Shown here one piece after another: positions 26,464-35,190 of a stretch of DNA of 55,432 bases. The stretch comes from Jejuia pallidilutea (lineage in GTDB: Bacteria > Bacteroidota > Bacteroidia > Flavobacteriales > Flavobacteriaceae). The translations under genes were made by a program, and so were the position numbers. Where the stretch lies: positions 1 through 55,432 of the forward strand of contig NZ_PVEO01000015.1 of assembly GCF_002973595.1 (NCBI RefSeq), read 5' to 3'. A model generated the notes under the pieces. It saw only the letters and a list, made by a program, of their open reading frames with translations, searched no databases and was not told where the DNA came from. Positions within the stretch are counted from its first letter, which is position 1. The number at the start of each line of letters is the position of its first letter.

Positions 26464-28083
26464 TTATAATTCAAGTGAGACAAATTTAAAATCTTTTCCA
26501 TTAAACAAACCTTTATCGCTTAGTTTTAATGATGGAATTACCAAAAGCGCCATAAAAGATAGTGTCATGTAAGGTGCGTTTAATGTACTCCCCAACTGTT
26601 TTGCAAATGTATTTAATTGGGCATAAGCCTTACCTATGGTTGTTGCATCCTTATCGCTCATAATTCCAGCAACAGGTAGCGGTACTATTTTTTCTTTTGA
26701 ATCTGAAACAGCACAAATACCGCCTTTGTTTTCTATAATTAAATTTACGGCACTACATATGGCTTCATCTGAGGCACCAACTACTATAATATTATGCGAA
26801 TCATGACCAACAGATGATGCTATGGCGCCCGCTTTTAAACCAAAATTTTTAATAAATGCTATAGCTGGTGGTTTATTTTCGTAACGATTCACTACCGCCA
26901 TTTTTAAAATATCATTATTAGTATTTGAAATTAGATTACCATTTTTAATAGTCGCTTTTTCTATTAATTTATTGGTAACCAACTGTCCTTCTAAAGCTTC
27001 GATAACCTGGATTTGTGCTGTAGAGGACTCAAACCTAAAATCTGAAACAACTTTCGTTTCACAATTAAAGTTATTAAGGTTTTTAAAAACTACAGGTGCT
27101 ATTAACGATGTACCATTATTATACACCAATTCGCCATTAATGTAAGTTTTAAGTGTTTTAAAATCTTTTAAGTCTTCAACAACAATTACATCTGCGGCAT
27201 CACCTACTTGCAGTAAACCTACATCTAAGCCATAATGTTTTACAGGGTTTACACAAGCTGCTTGCAACACTTTAAAAACATCAATTCCTTTTGAAATTGC
27301 CCTAGCACAAAGTTGGTTAATATGTCCTAGCATTAAGTCGTCTGGATGCTTATCGTCGCTACAAAACATTATATTTAGAAAATGCTCTGGCAGCAAACCA
27401 ATTAAAGCCTCGAAATTTTTGGCTGCACTCCCCTCGCGAATTAGAATTTTCATTCCTTTTTGAAGTTTCTCCAAAGCTTCATCATGTGTAAAACACTCAT
27501 GATCGGTTGAAATTCCTGCATCAATATATTTTGAAATATCATCGCCCATTACTCCTGGTGCATGCCCATCAACAGGCTTTTTATAATGTTTTGCCCAAGC
27601 TATTTTTTTTAGCACTTCTTCATCTTCAAATAAAACACCTGGATAATTCATCATTTCTGCAAGGTATTTTATATCTGGATTTTGCAACAATGTTTTAATA
27701 GCTTCAGAATCTATAGTTGCACCAGCCGATTCAAAATTTGTAGCAGGCACACAGGAGGGTGCTCCAAAATTGAATTTAAAAGGTACTTTTTTACCATTTT
27801 CAATCATAAATTCTACACCTGCAACCCCCAAAACATTAGCTATTTCATGAGGATCTGAAACCGTTGCCACTGTACCGTGTTTAACGGCAATTCTAGCAAA
27901 CTCTGATGGTACTAGCATAGAACTTTCTATGTGGATGTGTGCATCAATAAAACCTGGTAAAATATAATGATTTACATTGTGCGCTTTTTCTATAACAGAT
28001 GTAATAATACCGTTTTTAAAAGTAACTTCACCTTTGTAAATACGCTTGTTTTGTATGTCTACGATGTTACCTTGTAGCTTCAT
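26464..28083 (-). CDS. ade: adenine deaminase
   Basis: 539 residues of the microbial, amidohydrolase-type adenine deaminase. It converts adenine to hypoxanthine plus ammonia in purine salvage, using a binuclear metal centre. The metal-binding [19 protein letters not shown] (near 45) and [20 protein letters not shown] near 66 are textbook. [12 protein letters not shown] near 175, [16 protein letters not shown] near 220 and [17 protein letters not shown] near 420 complete the active-site set. Start ATG at 28083 fits the family. Second in the minus-strand run, 46 nt behind tilS. Confidence 0.97.
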   Translation of the reverse strand: MKLQGNIVDIQNKRIYKGEVTFKNGIITSVIEKAHNVNHYILPGFIDAHIHIESSMLVPSEFARIAVKHGTVATVSDPHEIANVLGVAGVEFMIENGKKVPFKFNFGAPSCVPATNFESAGATIDSEAIKTLLQNPDIKYLAEMMNYPGVLFEDEEVLKKIAWAKHYKKPVDGHAPGVMGDDISKYIDAGISTDHECFTHDEALEKLQKGMKILIREGSAAKNFEALIGLLPEHFLNIMFCSDDKHPDDLMLGHINQLCARAISKGIDVFKVLQAACVNPVKHYGLDVGLLQVGDAADVIVVEDLKDFKTLKTYINGELVYNNGTSLIAPVVFKNLNNFNCETKVVSDFRFESSTAQIQVIEALEGQLVTNKLIEKATIKNGNLISNTNNDILKMAVVNRYENKPPAIAFIKNFGLKAGAIASSVGHDSHNIIVVGASDEAICSAVNLIIENKGGICAVSDSKEKIVPLPVAGIMSDKDATTIGKAYAQLNTFAKQLGSTLNAPYMTLSFMALLVIPSLKLSDKGLFNGKDFKFVSLEL

Positions 28084-28129
28084 ATAGTTTTAACTAAATA
28101 GATGTCTAATAATGGGCGTTAATAAAAAA

Positions 28130-29443
28130 TTATGACAGTTTAATTTTCAGGATATTCTTAGTATTTTCAGAAACTTTAAAACGCTCATCTGCTCTTCTTT
28201 TTACCACCCAAACAATTTTGTCGCCAGAGCAAAGCAACCAAGTATTCTCCTTATCTAAAAGCGATAGTTTTTCATCTTTAAAGTACTTGCTTAGTTTCTT
28301 TTTACCCTTCATCCCTATGGGATAAAACACATCTCCTTCCTGTTTTTTTCTTAGAACCAAAGGAAATTTTAATTTGTCCTTATCAACATATATCATAGTG
28401 TTATTGGGTTCTAAAACAACATCAGTTTCATTTAAGAACAGTGTCCCGAGTGGTGTTTCTTTCCTTGTTTCGCTCTGCGCTATTAAAATTACCTCATCTG
28501 TGTTGGTATTATTTATGGCAGTTAATAATAAATGTTCCCTGTTTTTTATTAAACGATGCGTGTTAGACCAAATTAGCTTTCCCGTTTCGGCATCTAACAA
28601 ATCTACCACATCATTCCATTCCGTGAATCCAAAATCCTTAAATACCGCAAAGAGATAAGCCTTGGGGTTATTTACCTTTTTAAATTCTGAAATCTTGAAT
28701 GCTACATGGTTTTCATCCATCGTTACAATAGCACGCTTTAATACCGCATAAGTACTTTCTTCTACGATGTCGGCAGTATCATTTAAATTTTCTAAAGTAG
28801 CATGAAAACTTTGCAATAAACTCGGGTTGATTTCCTTTAGAATAGGAACCACTTCGTGCCTTAGTTTATTGCGTAAATATTTAACTGATGTATTACTGCT
28901 ATCGTCTCGCCATTTTATGTTGTTTTCCTTGGCGTAATGCTCTATATCTTTACTGGAAAATGGTAATAACGGACGCACAAATTTACCGTTAATTTCAGGA
29001 ATTCCCGTTAAACCATCTAAACCAGTGCCTCTTGTAAAGTTTATTAAAAATGTTTCTAGATTATCATCGGCATGGTGTGCAGTTAAAATACAATCGAATT
29101 GTAATTGTTCTGCTAATTCAGAGAACCAATTGTAGCGTAATTCGCGTGCAGCCATTTGTATAGAGCGTTTATTATCTTCAGCATAGGCTTTGGTATCAAA
29201 CCGTTGCGCAAATACTTCTACATCCAAATATTCTGAAAGCTCTACAACAAAATCCTCATCGGCATCACTTTCATCGTCCCGAAGGTTAAAATTACAATGC
29301 GCTAAAGCGATATTCAATTTTATGTTATGGCATAAATGTGTTAAAACTACGCTATCTATTCCACCAGAAATGGCGATAAGTATTTTTGAATGCCTTAAAA
29401 AAGGAAGTTTGTTATCTATATGTTTTTCAAAATTCTGAAGCAT
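28130..29443 (-). CDS. tilS: tRNA(Ile)-lysidine synthetase
   Basis: 437 residues from the ATG at 29443. It attaches lysine to C34 of tRNA-Ile(CAU), which makes it read AUA codons, so it is essential. The PP-loop motif ISGGIDSVVL (near 25) binds ATP. LAHCNFNLRDDESDAD near 50 and ILTAHHADDNLETFLI near 125 are conserved in TilS, and the C-terminal domain contains GMKGKKKLSKYFKDEKL. The frame could begin 6 nt upstream at a TTG, but that codon overlaps a promoter box, so the ATG is preferred. Its mRNA may start almost at the ATG. Confidence 0.97.
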   Translation of the reverse strand: MLQNFEKHIDNKLPFLRHSKILIAISGGIDSVVLTHLCHNIKLNIALAHCNFNLRDDESDADEDFVVELSEYLDVEVFAQRFDTKAYAEDNKRSIQMAARELRYNWFSELAEQLQFDCILTAHHADDNLETFLINFTRGTGLDGLTGIPEINGKFVRPLLPFSSKDIEHYAKENNIKWRDDSSNTSVKYLRNKLRHEVVPILKEINPSLLQSFHATLENLNDTADIVEESTYAVLKRAIVTMDENHVAFKISEFKKVNNPKAYLFAVFKDFGFTEWNDVVDLLDAETGKLIWSNTHRLIKNREHLLLTAINNTNTDEVILIAQSETRKETPLGTLFLNETDVVLEPNNTMIYVDKDKLKFPLVLRKKQEGDVFYPIGMKGKKKLSKYFKDEKLSLLDKENTWLLCSGDKIVWVVKRRADERFKVSENTKNILKIKLS

Positions 29444-29446
29444 GCT

Positions 29447-29454
29447 CAAATTTA
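29447..29454 (-). promoter_or_regulatory. -7 box of tilS, 3 nt before the ATG
   Basis: Minus strand TAAATTTG, an exact TAnnTTTG, separated from the ATG by AGC only. The predicted transcript starts at or within a few bases of the start codon. No TTG is seen at the ideal -33 distance. Confidence 0.5.
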
Positions 29455-29532
29455 CGTTTTATTTTAATCTTGTAAAGCAGCCAAAGCGCAAAGTTTTTAG
29501 GTTTTATACAACTTGGGTTTAGAGATAAAGTT

Positions 29533-29625
29533 GGCGGATAAGCGCGCAAGGGATTGCAGCGGCATCCTTTTTTGAAGCATGAAAAAAAGATATAGCGGAA
29601 AGCCCGACCCTTTTGGGTTGCGCCA
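29533..29625 (-). repeat. intergenic repeat family, copy B (inverted relative to copy A)
   Basis: Read on the minus strand it contains GGCGCAACC, AAAGGGTCGGGCTTTCCGC, AAGGATGCCGC and TGCAATCCCTTGCGCG in the same order as copy A at 2264-2355. With the two flanking promoters it fills the 309-nt gap 29450-29758, which has no gene. Confidence 0.85.
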
Positions 29626-29758
29626 TAAAAAACAAAACTGTACGTACAGGTTTGCTATAGTATATAAGTATCTTTTATTAGTTTTTACATGACAAAAATC
29701 ATAAGTTCATTATAGGGTTTTTGTAACTTTAAAGAACTAATTTTTAAATAAAAAAGCC

Positions 29759-30451
29759 ATGTGTACCATAGATAAATTAACAGATAAAAACACCCAAACG
29801 GAATTTAATAAAAAAGTGGTTTCTGCTACGCAACATTTGCAAGCCTACGTAAAGCACAGGCTTTATATTGCAGAGTCTACAAAGATTATACCTAAAAACA
29901 TGTATAAATCTCATGATATTATAGATGAAGGTATTGCGAAATTTTACGAACAGGGATACAATATTGATGCTGATGCTGCTTCGATTAAAATAGAACTTTT
30001 TAAAATTGTAGATACAGATTTAGACGAGCTGTTTAAAAAGGAAGCGTTTCATCAAAACACAATGAGTACGCATTCCATTTTAATAGACGAACTAGATGGC
30101 TTAGACGAGGCATTTACTGCCGATGAAGGTTTTGATTTTATTATGAATGAGGAATTAAGTGATATTTCCTACCATCAAGACCACGAGAACAAACAAGTTT
30201 TTGTGTACGACGACAAAAATGCCGCGATTGAAAATGCTTTTGAAATTTCTAATATTTCTACCAAGCGCAACAAGCATTTACTAGGCAAATACTACACATG
30301 GTTGCCCTTAAAAGTATCGGATATTGTAGATTTATTCGTTTTTGGAAAATTATCATTTGAAGATATTGCAACAATAAAAAATATTGAAGTAAAACGCGTA
30401 GAGCGCATTTTAGAGTTGGCTATAGAAGATTTTAAAGAGCATTTAACCTAG
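29759..30451 (+). CDS. protein with a sigma-factor-like C-terminal helix-turn-helix
   Basis: 230 residues. The N-terminal 170 residues are polar and acidic, with no recognised domain. The last 55 or so (LPLKVSDIVDLFVFGKLSF, then EDIATIKNIEVKRVERIL) look like sigma-70 region 4, the part that recognises the -35 element; there is no region 2. It could be a regulator or an anti/alternative sigma-type protein. A TAACTTTA box about 40 nt upstream may be its promoter. It is divergent from tilS across repeat copy B and overlaps the convergent pabB by 4 nt. Confidence 0.7.
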   Translation: MCTIDKLTDKNTQTEFNKKVVSATQHLQAYVKHRLYIAESTKIIPKNMYKSHDIIDEGIAKFYEQGYNIDADAASIKIELFKIVDTDLDELFKKEAFHQNTMSTHSILIDELDGLDEAFTADEGFDFIMNEELSDISYHQDHENKQVFVYDDKNAAIENAFEISNISTKRNKHLLGKYYTWLPLKVSDIVDLFVFGKLSFEDIATIKNIEVKRVERILELAIEDFKEHLT

Positions 30452-31740
30452 TTTTCTAAAACTTCTCGCATAGCTTTTGCTTTTACCAAACATTCCTCGT
30501 ATTCTTTTTGTGGGTCGCTTTTTGCAGTAATGGCACCACCAACGGAATACGAGATGTATTGTTTTGTGGCGTTGTACAGAATACTTCTAATAACAACGTT
30601 AAAATCGAAGTTTCCACTAGGTGTAAAATAACCTATTCCACCAGAATACACACCGCGTTTGGTTTCTTCTAAACCTTCTATAATTTTCATAGCCGAAATT
30701 TTAGGTGCACCCGTCATACTTCCCATAGGAAATGTGCTTTTTATTATATCTACAGGATGTGTTTGGGCACTTACTTTTGAAGTAACTGTAGATATCATTT
30801 GGTGCACTTGGTCAAACGTGTAAATTTTACACAATTCTTCTACGTTCACACTGCCTTTTAATGCTGTTTTAGATAAATCGTTACGTACCAAATCTACTAT
30901 CATAATGTTTTCACTACGCTCCTTTTCATCGTTTTGTAATGCAGTTTTTAACTTTAAATCTTCTTCGGGGTTACTAGAACGTTTTGCTGTGCCTTTTATG
31001 GGTTGTGAAATAATGCTGTTGTCTTCCTTTTTAATGTAGCGTTCTGGCGATGCACATAAAACATATTTATCGTAAAACTTTACAAATGATGCAAATGGCG
31101 GGTTAGAAATAGCATTAAGATTTCTATAGGTTTCTAAAGGATGAATACAAGTATTTTCAGCATAAAACTCCTGACAAAAATTAGCTTCGTAAATATCGCC
31201 TCGATGTATGTGGTCTAGTATTTTATTGACTTTAGAGAAATAATCGTCTTTATGGATTCTTAGTTTTATTTTAGTGGTACTACACAGGTTGCCTTGTTGT
31301 ATTGCCTCGCTTTGATTTATAGCCTGTAAATCCTCGTTAATTTCATCTTCAACACAATTCAAATAGTTAACCTTAAGGGTATTGTCTTTTAAAAGAAAAA
31401 GTTTTTTGGGCTGAAAGAAATATAAATCTGGAAACCTTAAACCATCGTAATTTTTAGATGTTAAAGCTTCAATATCATTTTTTAAATCGTAAGAAAGATA
31501 GCCAAAAATCCAATCGTTGGTATTGGTTTGGTACTCTTTTAGCTTCTCAAAGCCTGTTTCAGTATCGGTTTGAATACTCGTAAAGGCATCAACAGCTAAA
31601 ACGGCATCGTAATTAGAAAATTTCTGCTTATAATTATTGGAATCTAGCCAAACCACTTCATCAAACTGCTGCGCCCAAATCAATAGTAGATTTTTAAAAG
31701 CTTTTGGGTTGGGAATGTTATAAATTCGTTCTGTTCTCAA
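30448..31740 (-). CDS. pabB: aminodeoxychorismate synthase component I (anthranilate synthase I-like)
   Basis: 430 residues from TTG at 31740. It converts chorismate with ammonia to aminodeoxychorismate for p-aminobenzoate and folate synthesis. The chorismate-binding domain shows HIHRGDIYEANFCQEF near 160, ISQPIKGTAKR near 240, ENIMIVDLVRNDLSK near 280, FPMGSMTGAPKISAMKIIE near 340 and YSGGIGYFTPSG near 365. MRTERIYNIPNP is the family-like N-terminus, and a promoter box lies 18 nt before it; a TTG further upstream at 31761 overlaps that box. No glutamine amidotransferase (pabA) is adjacent. The 3' end overlaps the convergent gene by 4 nt. Confidence 0.92.
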   Translation of the reverse strand: MRTERIYNIPNPKAFKNLLLIWAQQFDEVVWLDSNNYKQKFSNYDAVLAVDAFTSIQTDTETGFEKLKEYQTNTNDWIFGYLSYDLKNDIEALTSKNYDGLRFPDLYFFQPKKLFLLKDNTLKVNYLNCVEDEINEDLQAINQSEAIQQGNLCSTTKIKLRIHKDDYFSKVNKILDHIHRGDIYEANFCQEFYAENTCIHPLETYRNLNAISNPPFASFVKFYDKYVLCASPERYIKKEDNSIISQPIKGTAKRSSNPEEDLKLKTALQNDEKERSENIMIVDLVRNDLSKTALKGSVNVEELCKIYTFDQVHQMISTVTSKVSAQTHPVDIIKSTFPMGSMTGAPKISAMKIIEGLEETKRGVYSGGIGYFTPSGNFDFNVVIRSILYNATKQYISYSVGGAITAKSDPQKEYEECLVKAKAMREVLEN

Positions 31741-31758
31741 TAGAAAATAATAAAGTTG

Positions 31759-31766
31759 CAAAGTTA
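31759..31766 (-). promoter_or_regulatory. -7 box of pabB
   Basis: Minus strand TAACTTTG. Its TTG is in frame with pabB and could be miscalled as the start; transcription from this box would begin downstream of it, which favours the TTG at 31740. Confidence 0.55.
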
Positions 31767-31817
31767 CTTAGAATACTTAAAATTTTAAGATTTTTGTAGC
31801 AGTTAAATATTCTAATT

Positions 31818-32705
31818 ATGTATAGCTTAAAAAATGATAAATTAAAAATTGTAGTACAAAATACTGGCGCTGAACTCTGTGAGATTTCATCAGTAAAACA
31901 CAACACCCAATTTATGTGGGATGCAAATCCTAAGGTTTGGGGTAGTTTTGCGCCTAATTTATTTCCCATTATAGGCGGACTTAAAAATGGCTGCTATTTT
32001 TATAATGGCAAACGCTACACACTTCCAAAACACGGTTTAATTAGAAATAGTAACGCCATTACACTTACCAAAGAAACCCATAACAGTTTAAGTTTTTCCT
32101 TTAAACATAACGAAACCTTATTAAAACAATACCCTTTTAAGTTTGAATTTGAATTAAAATTTACTTTAGTTGATAATACTATTGAAGTATCGCACACCAT
32201 TACAAATGTAGATACAAGCACCATGTATTTTTCAGTTGGCGGGCATCCTGCCTTTAAGTGCCCTGTGTTTAACAATGAAAGTTATAACGATTACTCTTTG
32301 GAGTTTGAAGTAAACGAAAATGCACATACACATTTGTTAAATACAGAGAACGGACTTGTGTCTAATAAAACAAAACCTATTTTAAAAAACACTAAATTGT
32401 TGCAATTGCACCATAATCTGTTTAATGATGATGCGCTTATCTTTAAAAATTTAAAATCCAGAAAAGTTACTTTAAAAAGCAAACAAAATGGAGACGTAGT
32501 AACTGTAAGCTATCCAGATTTTAATTATTTGGGTATTTGGGCAAAACCCAATGGTAATTTTGTATGTATTGAACCTTGGTTGGGTATTGCTGATGCAGAA
32601 GACACCAATCAAGTTTTAGAGCAAAAGGAAGCCATTTTAACGTTACCACCCAACAAAACCTTTAATGCCATTTACACTATAGAAATAAACAATGCACATC
32701 TGTAA
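31818..32705 (+). CDS. aldose 1-epimerase family protein
   Basis: 295 residues of the galactose mutarotase-like beta-sandwich (YeaD/GalM-related). It should interconvert sugar anomers, with an unknown physiological sugar. Landmarks: NTGAELCEISSVKHNTQFMW near 16, FPIIGGLKNGCY near 50, LPKHGLIRNSN near 70, FSVGGHPAFKCPVF near 138 (catalytic His) and WAKPNGNFVCIEPWLGI near 238 (catalytic Glu). The ATG start is clear. It is divergent from pabB and followed after 42 nt by the DEAD-box helicase. Confidence 0.93.
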   Translation: MYSLKNDKLKIVVQNTGAELCEISSVKHNTQFMWDANPKVWGSFAPNLFPIIGGLKNGCYFYNGKRYTLPKHGLIRNSNAITLTKETHNSLSFSFKHNETLLKQYPFKFEFELKFTLVDNTIEVSHTITNVDTSTMYFSVGGHPAFKCPVFNNESYNDYSLEFEVNENAHTHLLNTENGLVSNKTKPILKNTKLLQLHHNLFNDDALIFKNLKSRKVTLKSKQNGDVVTVSYPDFNYLGIWAKPNGNFVCIEPWLGIADAEDTNQVLEQKEAILTLPPNKTFNAIYTIEINNAHL

Positions 32706-32721
32706 AACAGGAAAATAAGCG

Positions 32722-32729
32722 TAACTTTG
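32722..32729 (+). promoter_or_regulatory. -7 box of the DEAD-box helicase gene
   Basis: TAACTTTG, an exact TAnnTTTG. It overlaps an in-frame TTG at 32727, which is therefore unlikely to be the start; 18 nt downstream is the TTG at 32748. Confidence 0.55.
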
Positions 32730-32747
32730 CCGCAAAACACTACACTT

Positions 32748-34100
32748 TTGAGCTTTCAAGACCTTAATTTAAACACACCGCTTTATAACGCCTTAGACGA
32801 TTTAGGCTTTACAACACCAACACCTATACAGGCTGAAGCCTTTGGCGTTGTGGCTTCTGGTAGGGATGTTGTAGGTATAGCGCAAACAGGTACAGGGAAA
32901 ACCTTTGCCTACATGTTGCCTATTTTGCGGAATTTAAAATTCTCTAAACAAGATAATCCTCGAGTTTTGGTTTTAGTACCTACACGCGAATTGGTGGTAC
33001 AAGTGGTTGAAGAGATTGAAAAACTATCAAAATACATCAATAATCGTGTTTTAGGAGTTTATGGCGGCACAAATATTAACACACAAAAGCAAGCAGTTGC
33101 CGAAGGACTAGATATTATTGTAGCCACTCCAGGACGTTTGTACGATTTAGCCGTGAGTCGCGTATTACAGTTAAAATCTATTCAAAAATTAGTGATTGAT
33201 GAAGTGGATGTAATGCTCGATTTAGGATTTAGACATCAACTTATAAATATTTTTGATATTCTACCAGACCGCAGACAAAATATTATGTTTTCTGCTACCA
33301 TGACGCAAGATGTAGATGAATTAATTACTGATTTTTTTAGGAATCCAGAACGTATATCCATCGCAGTTTCTGGAACGCCCTTAGATAATATTTCGCAATA
33401 CCGCTATAATGTTCCTAACTTTTACACCAAAGTAAATTTGTTAGTGCATTTATTACAAGACCGTGATAGTTTTAACAAAGTCTTAATTTTTGTAGCGTTT
33501 AAGCGAATGGCAGACCGTTTGTTCGAAAAATTAGATGATTATTTTAAAGAAGAACTCTGCGTAATTCACTCTAATAAAACCCAAAATTACAGACTAAGAA
33601 GCATTGAACAATTTAGGAACGGTGAAAACCGCATTTTAATTGCTACCGATGTTATGGCGCGTGGTTTAGATATAGACAACGTAAGCCATGTTATAAATTT
33701 TGATACACCAGATTATCCAGAAAACTACATGCACCGTATAGGTAGAACTGGTCGTGCAGAACGTGAAGGGAAAACCTTAGTATTTTCAACTGAAAAAGAA
33801 CAAGAGGCTATAGAGAATATTGAAACGCTTATGCAAATGAAAATTCCTGTTTTGGAACTCCCTGATACGGTTGAAATTTCTACTGAACTAATTGAAGAAG
33901 AACGTCCGCAAATTAGAGAGCGCAACAACCCTACCAAGCGTAGTGATGACGATGCACCAGGACCTGCATTTCATGAAAAAAAGGAAAAAAACCAAAAGGA
34001 AAACCTAGGAGGTTCTTACAAATTTAAAATTGCACAAAAATACAAGAAACCAAAAACTAGAGGCGATAAAAACTACAACAAACGGAATAAGAGGAAGTAA
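32748..34100 (+). CDS. DEAD-box ATP-dependent RNA helicase
   Basis: 450 residues from TTG at 32748, giving the common N-terminus MSFQDLNLNTPLYNAL with the Q motif (TPTPIQAEAF). All helicase motifs are visible: AQTGTGKT (I), PTREL (Ia), TPGR (Ib), DEVDVMLDLGF (II, DEVD instead of DEAD), SATM (III), ARGLDIDNV (V) and HRIGRTGRAEREG (VI). It remodels RNA structure in the cytoplasm, such as in ribosome assembly or mRNA decay. The last 60 residues are a basic, Lys/Asn-rich tail for RNA binding. Gene order with the aldose epimerase suggests weak or no coupling, since it has its own promoter box. Confidence 0.95.
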   Translation: MSFQDLNLNTPLYNALDDLGFTTPTPIQAEAFGVVASGRDVVGIAQTGTGKTFAYMLPILRNLKFSKQDNPRVLVLVPTRELVVQVVEEIEKLSKYINNRVLGVYGGTNINTQKQAVAEGLDIIVATPGRLYDLAVSRVLQLKSIQKLVIDEVDVMLDLGFRHQLINIFDILPDRRQNIMFSATMTQDVDELITDFFRNPERISIAVSGTPLDNISQYRYNVPNFYTKVNLLVHLLQDRDSFNKVLIFVAFKRMADRLFEKLDDYFKEELCVIHSNKTQNYRLRSIEQFRNGENRILIATDVMARGLDIDNVSHVINFDTPDYPENYMHRIGRTGRAEREGKTLVFSTEKEQEAIENIETLMQMKIPVLELPDTVEISTELIEEERPQIRERNNPTKRSDDDAPGPAFHEKKEKNQKENLGGSYKFKIAQKYKKPKTRGDKNYNKRNKRK

Positions 34101-34441
34101 TTATTTTAATAACAGCAGTCGCTATTTTTAGTTGAACCTTACCTTATCGGGTAGGGTTTACAGTTTACGCCTCGCATTAACGCCAAGTAAAACGGCATGG
34201 CATAACCACAGGCTACGTATATATGCTTTAATTTTGGCTTTGGCACAAACGTTAGCAACTTAGAGTAGATTCGGGCTTGTTTTAAGCACTAACGTTATCA
34301 AATAAAAACCGAGAGATTTTTCAGAAGTAGGCGGAGTTAAGTAGTTACTTAGAGCCAATGTTGTACCTTAGTTTTTATTTATATAAGAAAAGGCCATCAA
34401 TTTCAGACAGCCTTACATATTATTAATTTACTAATCCATTA
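34101..34441. other. gene-free stretch, probably decayed repeat or element
   Basis: 341 nt without a credible coding frame. From about 34140 to 34370 the base composition is richer in GC than the neighbouring intergenic DNA and includes words such as AACGTTAGCAAC and CCAATGTTGTACC, which remind me of intergenic repeats common in Flavobacteriaceae. I see no terminal repeats or target duplication. The last 60 nt hold the terminator of the next minus-strand gene. Confidence 0.4.
34383..34414 (-). terminator. terminator of the small lipoprotein gene
   Basis: Minus strand AAGGCTGTC and GATGGCCTT form a 9-bp stem (two G-U pairs) around TGAAATT, followed by a short T-rich stretch. The stem shares GGCTGTCTGAAA with the dnaK terminator. 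Confidence 0.6.
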
Positions 34442-34870
34442 TTAGTTTCCTTCGCTTAACGAATAACTTCCATCGCCATTAAATGAAGCAATTGTTATTG
34501 TAACAGTCCAATTTCCAGGTTCTCCAGCTTGTGTTACACCATCAATGCTATCAGGTTCAGTTCCTCCATTAAGAGTTCTATCTAGAACTACAGTTCCTTC
34601 AGAATCAGCGACTACAATATTAAATGTTCCTGTTGCATTAGCAGTTATATCTGCATTATAATCAGCCGTAGCTATATTATTAGTCCAATTTATTGTTCGA
34701 GAAGTATTTCCTCCATTTCCAGTAAAATCACCACCAATATCGCCAGATGGACCTTCATTAACAGTTATATTAGCAGTTGGTCCATCATCATCTGAACAAG
34801 ATGAAAATGTTCCAATGAATAATCCTATTGCAGTAAAAATTGTAACTAGTTTAAAATTTGGGGTTTTCAT
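34442..34870 (-). CDS. small secreted lipoprotein, unknown function
   Basis: 142 residues. The signal peptide ends TFSSCSDDDG; the Cys at about 25 followed by acidic residues is typical of a Bacteroidota lipoprotein export signal, which directs proteins to the outer membrane surface. The mature part is low in Lys and rich in Gly, Asn, Thr and Asp, with beta-strand-like repeats (NITVNEGPSGDIGGDF, TVTITIASFNGDGSYSL). No family recognised. It has its own terminator and no operon partner. Confidence 0.8.
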   Translation of the reverse strand: MKTPNFKLVTIFTAIGLFIGTFSSCSDDDGPTANITVNEGPSGDIGGDFTGNGGNTSRTINWTNNIATADYNADITANATGTFNIVVADSEGTVVLDRTLNGGTEPDSIDGVTQAGEPGNWTVTITIASFNGDGSYSLSEGN

Positions 34871-35190
34871 TTTTATTAATTTTTTGTTGTTAATTGTATT
34901 ATAAAAACAATTAAGTCGACTAAACTCCCAGTTTAAAAACGTGATTTTTTTAAACTTATTTTCAAAAATCAGTTAATCAGTTTATTATATGTCGATATTT
35001 TATTAAACTACAACCAACTTAAAAATAGCTGTAAACTACTAAATTCAATATTTACGTTATTCCCATACATGAAAAAACAATTTTTAAGAATTGTATCCCT
35101 CAAATAATCAAATAGAAAGAAAATTATAATTACTGTTTTAATTCTTATACCTTCAAATCTAAACCTTAAATTGCAATAAAAGATGTATAA
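34871..35190. other. gene-free AT-rich intergenic stretch
   Basis: 320 nt between two minus-strand genes. A 12-codon frame at 35069-35107 (MKKQFLRIVSLK) is too short to support. It must contain the promoter of the lipoprotein gene, but I see no clear TAnnTTTG box, repeat or RNA. Confidence 0.6.

Noticed and set aside
35069-35107. 12-codon ORF MKKQFLRIVSLK
   Set aside because: Too short, no conserved feature, and it lies in AT-rich DNA where such frames arise by chance.
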